Part shown: positions 1 to 7,089 of the stretch, in pieces | How the letters are laid out: every line of letters starts with the position of its first letter | Position numbering within the stretch: position 1 is the first letter of the stretch | Source: Agrobacterium tumefaciens_K | GTDB taxonomy: Bacteria; Pseudomonadota; Alphaproteobacteria; Rhizobiales; Rhizobiaceae | DNA length: 64,000 nt | Assembly (NCBI RefSeq): GCF_031801495.1 | Contig: NZ_JAOEGC010000002.1 | Span: 868,001-932,000 of the forward strand | Reading direction: 5' to 3' | The notes under the pieces: generated by a model | The model's input: only the letters and a program-made list of their open reading frames with translations | Databases searched by the model: none | What the model was told of the DNA's origin: nothing | Translations under genes and position numbers: made by a program

Positions 1-479
1 TCATGGCGGCGGTGCTGCTGGTGATGTTCGCTTTCGGCCAGTCGATCGCGTATTTCTACATGCCGGGCGATCTCGAAAAGACGCCGGTGAACCCCGGCAC
101 CCGCATCCGTCTCGGAGGGCTGGTGGCGGAAGGTTCCGTCAAGCGCGGCGAAGGCCGGACAGTGACATTTACTGTTACCGATGGATCCGCCAGCGTGCCG
201 GTGAGCTATACGGGCATTCTGCCGGACCTCTTCCGCGAGGGGCAGGGTGTCGTGACTGAAGGAACGTTCGACGTCTCGACGCGCGGTTTCGTGGCGGACA
301 GCGTGCTGGCGAAGCACGACGAAAACTACATGCCGAAAGAAGTCGCCGACCGCCTGAAGAAGGAAGGCGTCTGGGAGGACGGTTCCGGCAAGGGCATGGC
401 GCCTAAAACGGATGGCGCCGGAAATTCTCCCCAAAACGCCAAGGATAACGGTCAGATCGTGGGGAGCACCAAGCCATGA
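1..479 (+). CDS. ccmE: Cytochrome c-type biogenesis protein CcmE, heme chaperone (5' truncated by window)
   Basis: Periplasmic heme chaperone that holds heme covalently and passes it to the CcmF/CcmH lyase for attachment to apocytochrome c. The reading frame is open at the window edge; the first visible Met (base 3) lies inside the N-terminal membrane anchor (LLVMFAFGQSIAYFYMP), so roughly 10-20 residues are missing. A beta-barrel OB-fold region follows, then the heme-binding motif LAKHDENYMP, with the ligand His at visible residue 105. The charged C-terminal tail is normal for the family. The stop overlaps the ccmF start (ATGA). Rhizobial literature calls it cycJ. Very confident. Confidence 0.95.
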   Translation, partial: MAAVLLVMFAFGQSIAYFYMPGDLEKTPVNPGTRIRLGGLVAEGSVKRGEGRTVTFTVTDGSASVPVSYTGILPDLFREGQGVVTEGTFDVSTRGFVADSVLAKHDENYMPKEVADRLKKEGVWEDGSGKGMAPKTDGAGNSPQNAKDNGQIVGSTKP

Positions 480-2467
480 TCGTTGAAGTCGGCCACTATG
501 CACTCGTTCTGGCGCTCGGCGTGAGCATGATCGTTTCCGTGCTGCCGGTCATCGGTGCGCGTCGCAATGACGGCGCAATGATGGACATTGCCTCGCTCGG
601 CTCGATCCTGATGTTCCTGCTGGTGTCGCTTTCCTTCGTCGCGCTGACTTGGGCCTATGCGGTTTCAGATTTCTCCGTGCGCAACGTCTGGGAAAACTCC
701 CATTCGCTGATGCCGATGATCTACAAGCTGACCGGCGTGTGGGGCAATCACGAAGGATCGATGCTGCTGTGGCTGCTGATCCTGGTTTTCTTCAGCGCGC
801 TCGTTTCCGTCTTCGGGCGGAACCTGCCGGATACGCTGAAAGCAAATGTGCTGTCCGTGCAGGCATGGATCGCTGTCGCCTTCCTGCTCTTCATCCTGCT
901 GACGTCCAATCCCTTCATACGTCTCGATCCCGCGCCGGCCGAGGGGCAGGACCTGAACCCGATCCTTCAGGATTTCGGCCTCGCCATCCACCCGCCGCTG
1001 CTTTATCTCGGTTACGTCGGCTTTTCCGTCTGTTTCTCCTTCGCCGTTGCGGCGCTGATGGAGGGCCGGATCGATGCGGCCTGGGCGCGCTGGGTGCGGC
1101 CATGGACATTGGCTGCCTGGATGTTCCTGACCGCAGGCATTTCGATGGGCTCCTACTGGGCCTATTACGAGCTCGGTTGGGGCGGCTGGTGGTTCTGGGA
1201 CCCGGTCGAGAACGCATCCTTCATGCCATGGCTGGCGGGCACCGCGCTTCTGCATTCGGCGCTGGTGATGGAAAAGCGCGAGGCGCTGAAAATCTGGACC
1301 GTGCTGCTGGCGATCATGACCTTCTCGCTCTCGCTGCTTGGCACCTTCCTCGTGCGTTCCGGCGTTCTGACATCGGTGCATGCCTTCGCGACCGATCCAA
1401 GCCGCGGTATCTTCATCCTCTGCATTCTGACGATCTTCATCGGCGGAGCCTTTGCCCTGTTCGCATGGCGGGCGCCGGAACTGAAGGCGGGCGGGCTGTT
1501 TGCACCTATCTCCCGCGAAGGCGCGCTCGTTCTCAACAACCTGATCGTGACGGTTTCGACCGCGACCGTGCTGATCGGAACGCTCTATCCGCTGATTCTC
1601 GAAACGCTGACCGGAGAGAAGATTTCCGTCGGCGCGCCGTTCTTCAATCTCACTTTCGGCCTGTTGATGATCCCGGTCATGATCGTCACGCCGTTCGGAC
1701 CTTTGCTCGCCTGGAAACGGGGCGACCTGCTCGGTGCGTTCCAGAGACTCTATGTGGTCGCTGGACTTGCCGCGCTGGCGGGCCTGACGCTCTGGTATGT
1801 CGAGAATGGCGGCCCGGTTCTGGCCGCTCTCGGCATCGCGGCAGGTTTCTGGCTGATACTGGGGGCACTGGCCGATCTGTGGTACCGCGCCAATTTCGGC
1901 AAGCTCGCTTTCTCCATCGCGTTCCGGCGGCTGAAAGGTCTGCCGCGCTCTACCTTCGGAACGGCGCTGGCACATATGGGCCTCGGCATCACGATCCTCG
2001 GCATTGTCATCGTCACGACCTTCGAAACCGAAACCGTTCTTGAAATGAAGCAGGGCATGACGGCTGAAGCGGGTGGTTACAGCCTGACTTTCGATGGCAT
2101 ACGCCATGCGGCCGGCCCGAACTTCACCGAGGATCGCGGCCATTTCACCATTCGCAAGGCGGGTGTGGAAGTAGGTGACGTCTGGTCCTCGAAGCGGCTT
2201 TATACCGCAAGACGCATGCCGACGACGGAAGCCGGTATCCTTACCTTCGGCCTGAGCCAGCTTTACGTATCGTTGGGCGATCCGATGGAAAACGGTGGCA
2301 TCGTCGTGCGCATCTGGTGGAAACCCTTCATCCTGTGCATCTGGGGCGGAACGCTGTTCATGATGCTGGGCGGATTCGTGTCGCTGTCCGACAGACGATT
2401 GAGGGTGGGCGCACCGAACCGTAAGGCGAAACCGGCCAAGTCCTTAGTGCTGGAGGCTGCGGAATGA
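476..2467 (+). CDS. ccmF: Cytochrome c heme lyase subunit CcmF
   Basis: Large inner-membrane subunit of the system I cytochrome c heme lyase. At 663 residues it is full length, with many hydrophobic segments along its length. The tryptophan-rich WWD motif (WGGWWFWDPVENASF, about residues 235-249) contacts heme in the periplasm, and conserved histidines occur in NHEGS (92), IHPPLLYLGY (172) and near 260. It overlaps ccmE by four bases and ccmH by four bases, so the three genes are translationally coupled. The rhizobial synonym is cycK. Confidence 0.96.
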   Translation: MIVEVGHYALVLALGVSMIVSVLPVIGARRNDGAMMDIASLGSILMFLLVSLSFVALTWAYAVSDFSVRNVWENSHSLMPMIYKLTGVWGNHEGSMLLWLLILVFFSALVSVFGRNLPDTLKANVLSVQAWIAVAFLLFILLTSNPFIRLDPAPAEGQDLNPILQDFGLAIHPPLLYLGYVGFSVCFSFAVAALMEGRIDAAWARWVRPWTLAAWMFLTAGISMGSYWAYYELGWGGWWFWDPVENASFMPWLAGTALLHSALVMEKREALKIWTVLLAIMTFSLSLLGTFLVRSGVLTSVHAFATDPSRGIFILCILTIFIGGAFALFAWRAPELKAGGLFAPISREGALVLNNLIVTVSTATVLIGTLYPLILETLTGEKISVGAPFFNLTFGLLMIPVMIVTPFGPLLAWKRGDLLGAFQRLYVVAGLAALAGLTLWYVENGGPVLAALGIAAGFWLILGALADLWYRANFGKLAFSIAFRRLKGLPRSTFGTALAHMGLGITILGIVIVTTFETETVLEMKQGMTAEAGGYSLTFDGIRHAAGPNFTEDRGHFTIRKAGVEVGDVWSSKRLYTARRMPTTEAGILTFGLSQLYVSLGDPMENGGIVVRIWWKPFILCIWGGTLFMMLGGFVSLSDRRLRVGAPNRKAKPAKSLVLEAAE

Positions 2468-2922
2468 TGCGTAAACTCGTGGTCGCATTACTCCTCGGAC
2501 TGTTGGCTCTGCCGGCCTTCGCTTTCAATCCTGACGAGGTTCTGAAAGACCCGGTGCTGGAAGGGCGGGCGAGAAACCTGACATCTCAACTGCGCTGCAT
2601 GGTCTGCCAGAACCAGTCTATCGATGACAGCAATGCCGAGTTGGCGCGCGATCTGCGCGTGCTGGTGCGTGAGCGGCTGACTGAGGGTGACAGCGATGAG
2701 GCTGTCATTGACTACGTTGTCTCCCGTTACGGCGAATTCGTGCTGCTGAAGCCGCGCCTCAGTCTGCGTACCGCCCTTTTGTGGGGCGCACCCATTCTGC
2801 TGATCCTTGGCGGTGCTTTTGCCGTCTTCGTTTTCTCCCGCCGCCGGGCTGCTTTGCCCCAGGGTTCGGCACTGACAGCGGAAGAAGAGATGAGGCTGCG
2901 CGATATTATTGAAAAACAATAA
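2464..2922 (+). CDS. ccmH: Cytochrome c-type biogenesis protein CcmH (thiol reductant, CcmL-type)
   Basis: Membrane-anchored periplasmic thioredoxin-like protein that keeps apocytochrome CXXCH cysteines reduced for heme ligation. The 152-residue protein has a signal peptide (LVVALLLGLLALPAFA), the active-site motif LRCMVCQNQ (Cys45 and Cys48) and a C-terminal membrane helix near residues 104-125. It is the short CcmH form without the TPR half, which in rhizobia is a separate protein (CycH), probably upstream of this window. The start overlaps the ccmF stop. Rhizobial synonym cycL. Confidence 0.95.
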   Translation: MMRKLVVALLLGLLALPAFAFNPDEVLKDPVLEGRARNLTSQLRCMVCQNQSIDDSNAELARDLRVLVRERLTEGDSDEAVIDYVVSRYGEFVLLKPRLSLRTALLWGAPILLILGGAFAVFVFSRRRAALPQGSALTAEEEMRLRDIIEKQ

Positions 2923-3072
2923 TAATATTTGAAAGTTGGCATCATCTTTCCAACATTACGATTTTTTCATTCTTCAGACACTTCGCCGTAAGGTGTTGCC
3001 TCCTATATCTTCATCATCCACCGCTTCCCCGCTCAAACGGGATCCAGTCTGAATGAAGAAAGAAGGTACGAA

Positions 3073-4632
3073 ATGTCTAACTCGCAAAACGGGCGTCCAT
3101 CGCTGAAGACGGTTATGAAGGCTACAACCGTTGGCGGTCTTGCAGCGTTGATGCTTTCGACCGGGCTTGCAGGGCCGATCGCGCAGTCTTTCGCTGCTCC
3201 TGTTCAGGTGAATGCTCCTCAGGTTCCAAGCTTTGCCAATGTCGTCGATGCGGTTTCGCCCGCCGTGGTTTCCGTTCGCGTACAGTCGAACGTGCAGCCG
3301 GCTTCCGACGACAACAACAGCTTCTCCTTCAATTTTGGTGGTCGCGGCCTTGATCAGCTTCCCGACGATCATCCGCTGAAGCGCTTCTTCAAGGAGTTCG
3401 GCGGCCCGGGCGGCGGTCAGGACAGATCCGATCGTGGGCCGAACCGTCACCGTGACGGCGGCAAGGGTCCGTTGCGTCCGGTTGCACAGGGCTCCGGCTT
3501 CTTCATCTCCGAAGACGGTTATGTCGTCACCAACAACCACGTTGTCGATGACGGCTCCGCCTATACGGTTGTAATGAACGACGGCACCGAGCTTGACGCC
3601 AAGCTGGTCGGCCGCGATCCCCGCACGGATCTGGCGCTGCTGAAGGTCGACGTCAACCGCAAGTTTACCTACGTCCAGTTTGCTGACGACAGCAAGGTCC
3701 GCGTTGGTGACTGGGTCGTGGCTGTCGGCAACCCGTTCGGCCTCGGCGGCACGGTCACCTCGGGCATCGTTTCGGCTCGTGGTCGTGACATCGGCTCCGG
3801 TCCGTATGACGATTACCTCCAGATCGACGCCGCCGTGAACCGCGGTAACTCCGGTGGTCCGGCCTTCAACCTCAACGGCGAAGTGGTCGGCATCAACACC
3901 GCGATCTTCTCGCCTTCGGGTGGCAACGTCGGTATCGCTTTCGCGATACCCTCTGCCGTCGCAAAGGATGTGATTGCCGACCTGATGAAGGACGGCAAGG
4001 TCGAGCGTGGCTGGCTTGGCGTGCAGATTCAGCCGGTGAGCAAGGATATCGCTGAATCGCTCGGCCTGTCCGAAGCCAGCGGTGCACTGGTCGTGGCGCC
4101 GCAGGCCGGTTCTCCTGGCGATAAGGCAGGCATCAAGCAGGGTGACATCATCACTGCCGTCAATGGTGATCCGATCAAGGACGCCCGCGACCTGTCACGC
4201 CGTATCGGCGGCATGGCTCCCAATGCCAAGGTTGAAATCTCGCTGTGGCGGGCTGGCAAGTCGCAGTCCGTTACTGTCACGCTCGGCGATCTCGCAAGCG
4301 ATGATTCTTCCAAGGCAACGCCGAGCCAGAGCGACGACAACAGCCAGTCTTCCAGCGAGAAGGTCCTGTCCAGCCTCGGCCTGACGGTTTCTCCGGCAGA
4401 TGACGGCAATGGCCTTGCCATCACCGATGTCGATCCGGACAGCGATGCAGCCGCACGCGGCCTGAAGCAGGGTGAAAAAATCACCTCCGTAAACAACCAG
4501 CAGGTTGCCTCCGCAGCCGATGTGGAGAAGATCCTCGAGCAGGCCAAGAAGGACGGTCGTTCCAAGGCGCTGTTCCAGATCCAGACGGAAAACGGCAGCC
4601 GCTTCATCGCACTGGATATCGACCAGGGCTGA
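3073..4632 (+). CDS. degP: Periplasmic serine endoprotease DegP/HtrA-like
   Basis: Trypsin-like protease and chaperone that removes misfolded envelope proteins. The 519-residue protein has a signal peptide (about 1-41, cleavage near QSFAA), then the protease domain with the triad His156 (TNNHVVDDG), Asp186 (DPRTDLALL) and Ser260 (RGNSGGPAF), followed by two PDZ domains (about 315-405 and 430-515). A Ser-rich linker near 410-430 separates the PDZs. A ribosome site (AGAAGGT) precedes the ATG. It lies 150 bp after ccmH in the order recalled for rhizobia, where the paralogue is called degP1. A perfect 10-bp hairpin follows the stop. Confidence 0.95.
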   Translation: MSNSQNGRPSLKTVMKATTVGGLAALMLSTGLAGPIAQSFAAPVQVNAPQVPSFANVVDAVSPAVVSVRVQSNVQPASDDNNSFSFNFGGRGLDQLPDDHPLKRFFKEFGGPGGGQDRSDRGPNRHRDGGKGPLRPVAQGSGFFISEDGYVVTNNHVVDDGSAYTVVMNDGTELDAKLVGRDPRTDLALLKVDVNRKFTYVQFADDSKVRVGDWVVAVGNPFGLGGTVTSGIVSARGRDIGSGPYDDYLQIDAAVNRGNSGGPAFNLNGEVVGINTAIFSPSGGNVGIAFAIPSAVAKDVIADLMKDGKVERGWLGVQIQPVSKDIAESLGLSEASGALVVAPQAGSPGDKAGIKQGDIITAVNGDPIKDARDLSRRIGGMAPNAKVEISLWRAGKSQSVTVTLGDLASDDSSKATPSQSDDNSQSSSEKVLSSLGLTVSPADDGNGLAITDVDPDSDAAARGLKQGEKITSVNNQQVASAADVEKILEQAKKDGRSKALFQIQTENGSRFIALDIDQG

Positions 4633-4644
4633 TACGTCGAGGCG

Positions 4645-4667
4645 GGAGGGGAATTGCATTCCCCTCC
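4645..4667 (+). terminator. Stem-loop after degP
   Basis: A perfect 10-bp stem (GGAGGGGAAT pairs with ATTCCCCTCC) with a TGC loop begins 13 bases after the degP stop. No T run follows, so it may act as a transcript 3' end or attenuator rather than a classical intrinsic terminator. Its right arm runs directly into the repeat at 4664-4782. Confidence 0.5.
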
Positions 4668-4782
4668 GTCACTCCGGACTTGATCCGGGGTTCAATGCGA
4701 TCAAGGACTTGATCGCAAGATGCTCTCCTCGCCGCGCGTCTGCGCGGCGGCTGGGTCCCGGCTCAGGGCCGGGATGACGGAG
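4664..4782. repeat. Composite palindromic intergenic repeat (long copy)
   Basis: The ends are near-inverted copies of each other (CTCCGTCACTCCGG at the left, CCGGGATGACGGAG at the right). Inside lie a perfect 9-bp stem at 4696-4717 (TGCGATCAA...TTGATCGCA) and a GC hairpin around 4732-4751. The terminal arms recur in short form at 10077-10109 and 40317-40355. This resembles the mosaic palindromic elements found between genes in rhizobia. A reading frame crosses it in front of the response regulator, but it is not coding. Confidence 0.7.
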
Positions 4783-4920
4783 GAGAGAAGGCAGCCTCTC
4801 ATTCAGTTGAAAGGCCTGGCGTACTTGGGAGCCCATCTCATGGAAAGTAATCTGCATAATGCTGACGACAGACTGGTTTCCGGTTGTGCGGAAAAGGGCG
4901 AGGGGGCTATTGTCCCGCAC

Positions 4921-5598
4921 ATGAAGATTCTTGTCATAGAAGACGACCTCGAGGCTGCCGCCTACATGACCAAGGCGTTCCGGGAAGCCGGGATCGTCGC
5001 CGATCACGCCAGCGATGGCGAGAGCGGCTTGTTCATGGGCTGCGAAAACGCCTACGATGTGATGGTGATCGACCGCATGCTGCCGCGCCGCGACGGGCTT
5101 TCCGTCATCAGCGAACTGCGCCGTCGCGGTATCGAGACGCCTGTCCTTATCCTTTCAGCGCTGGGGCAGGTGGATGACCGCGTAACCGGCCTGCGCGCCG
5201 GTGGCGACGATTATCTGCCAAAGCCCTACGCTTTCTCCGAACTGCTCGCCCGTATCGAGGTGCTGGGTCGCCGAAAGGGCAAGCCTGAGCAGGACATGGT
5301 TTATCGCGTCGGCGATCTGGAGCTCGACCGGCTCTCGCATGACGTGCGCCGCAACGGCAAGGAAATACTGCTTCAGCCGCGCGAATTCCGCCTGCTGGAA
5401 TATCTGATGAAAAATGCCGGACAGGTCGTGACCCGCACCATGCTGCTGGAGAACGTGTGGGATTACCATTTCGACCCACAGACCAATGTCATCGACGTGC
5501 ATGTTTCCCGTCTTCGCTCGAAGATCGAAAAGGACTTCGAGAAGCCGCTCCTGAAGACCATTCGCGGAGCGGGCTACATGATGAAGGACGAGGGCTGA
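4921..5598 (+). CDS. OmpR-family DNA-binding response regulator
   Basis: A 225-residue two-component regulator. The receiver domain (1-115) has the acidic pocket (IEDD), phospho-acceptor Asp51 (VIDRMLP) and Lys101 (LPKPYAF); a winged-helix DNA-binding domain follows (about 128-222) with the usual REFRLLEYL and IDVHVSRLR motifs. I chose the ATG that gives MKILVIEDD. An in-frame ATG at 4840 would add 27 residues unlike the family. The gene sits immediately before its kinase, so they form one operon. Sequence style is closest to the CopR/CzcR/QseB group, but the target genes cannot be inferred. Confidence 0.9.
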   Translation: MKILVIEDDLEAAAYMTKAFREAGIVADHASDGESGLFMGCENAYDVMVIDRMLPRRDGLSVISELRRRGIETPVLILSALGQVDDRVTGLRAGGDDYLPKPYAFSELLARIEVLGRRKGKPEQDMVYRVGDLELDRLSHDVRRNGKEILLQPREFRLLEYLMKNAGQVVTRTMLLENVWDYHFDPQTNVIDVHVSRLRSKIEKDFEKPLLKTIRGAGYMMKDEG

Positions 5599-7017
5599 TT
5601 GGCGAAAATGGCCCGCCTCAGAATATTGTTCAGGTCTACGGCAGTGCGCCTTTCGGCGCTTTATATCCTTCTGTTCGCACTGTGTGCCGCCTTTCTTGTC
5701 TTCTACGTCACCGCATTGTCCGAGCGCCTGCTGAACCAGCAGACGCGGGATGCCGTGCTTCAGGAAGTGACCGATGTGCAGCGCGTCTATGGTCGCGGCG
5801 GCATCAACCCGCTTTTGAGGATGATGGAGCGCAGGGCGCGTCAACCGGGCGCCAGCCTTTACGTGATTGCCGGGCCGAACGGCGAGATTCTCGCCGGTAA
5901 CGTTGCCTCCGTGCAGCCTGGCGTGCTCGACAAGGAAGGCTGGACCGGCTTCCCGTTCCGCTATGAGCGTTACTCCGAAAGTGGTGACAGCGTACAACAT
6001 CTGGCGACGGCCAATATCTTCACATTGGACAACGGCCTGCGCATCCTGATCGGGCGCGACCTTGGCGAACCGACGAAATTCCGCGCGTTGGTGCGTAATG
6101 CGCTGATGGTCGCGCTTGCGATCATGAGTGGCGGCGCGCTGTTGATCTGGTTCGGTATCGGGCGCAATGCGCTGAAACGTATCGACCGAATGTCTGCCGC
6201 CACCAAGAAGATCATGGCCGGTGATCTTTCCCAGCGTTTGCCGCAAGGCCGCTCCGGCGACGAGTTCGACCGCCTTTCCGGTTCGCTCAATGCGATGCTG
6301 GGCCGCATCGAGAAACTCAATGAGGGGCTGCGCCAGGTTTCGGACAATATCGCGCACGATCTGAAAACACCGCTGACGCGGCTGAGGAACAAGGCAGCCG
6401 ATGCGTTGAACGGTGACGATGAGGCGAAGCGGCGCGTCGCCCTTGAAGGCATCATCGCCGAATCCGACCAGCTTATCCGCACTTTCAATGCGCTTCTGAT
6501 GATCTCCCGCGTCGAGGCAGGTTCGATTGCCGCCGAAATGACCGACGTGGACGTTTCCGCTATCGCTGCCGACAGTGCCGAACTTTACGAGCCGGTGGCC
6601 GAAGATGCAGGGCTTGTCCTGACTGCGGATATCGCGGAGGGGCTTTCGATCAAGGGCAACCGCGAACTGATCGGTCAGGCGCTCTCCAACCTCATCGATA
6701 ACGCCATGAAATATGCAGGCGAAGGCGAGGGCGACAGGAAACTCGTCGTCCGATTGGCGAAAGATCAGAATTCCATCGTACTGTCCGTCGCCGATGACGG
6801 CCCCGGCGTCCCGGCAAACAAGCGCGACGAAGTGCTGAAGCGCTTCGTGCGGCTGGACGAGAGCAGATCCAAGCCGGGTACCGGCCTTGGCCTTTCGCTT
6901 GTCGAGGCCGTTATGGAACTGCACGGTGGTTCGCTGGTCTTGTCCGACACCTATCCGGCCAATGCCGAGTCCCCAGGGTTGACCGTTTCGATGGTTTTTC
7001 CCGCATCCAAGCCTTAA
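5599..7017 (+). CDS. Sensor histidine kinase, partner of the upstream OmpR-type regulator
   Basis: Membrane kinase of 472 residues. Transmembrane helices at about 18-38 and 168-188 flank a periplasmic sensor of roughly 130 residues. A HAMP linker (about 189-242) follows, then the HisKA box with phospho-acceptor His253 (DNIAHDLKTPLTR) and a HATPase domain with N (SNLIDNAMKY), G1 (DDGPGVP) and G2 (GTGLGLSLV) boxes. The start is either the TTG directly after the regulator stop or an ATG three codons later (5608). The zero-base gap shows co-transcription. The signal is unknown. Confidence 0.9.
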   Translation: MAKMARLRILFRSTAVRLSALYILLFALCAAFLVFYVTALSERLLNQQTRDAVLQEVTDVQRVYGRGGINPLLRMMERRARQPGASLYVIAGPNGEILAGNVASVQPGVLDKEGWTGFPFRYERYSESGDSVQHLATANIFTLDNGLRILIGRDLGEPTKFRALVRNALMVALAIMSGGALLIWFGIGRNALKRIDRMSAATKKIMAGDLSQRLPQGRSGDEFDRLSGSLNAMLGRIEKLNEGLRQVSDNIAHDLKTPLTRLRNKAADALNGDDEAKRRVALEGIIAESDQLIRTFNALLMISRVEAGSIAAEMTDVDVSAIAADSAELYEPVAEDAGLVLTADIAEGLSIKGNRELIGQALSNLIDNAMKYAGEGEGDRKLVVRLAKDQNSIVLSVADDGPGVPANKRDEVLKRFVRLDESRSKPGTGLGLSLVEAVMELHGGSLVLSDTYPANAESPGLTVSMVFPASKP

Positions 7018-7089
7018 TGTCTTCTCAAAACCGATGAAGCTGATTCCGCCGAGCGGGATGCTGCATTCAAAGGAACAGGGAGAGAGACA

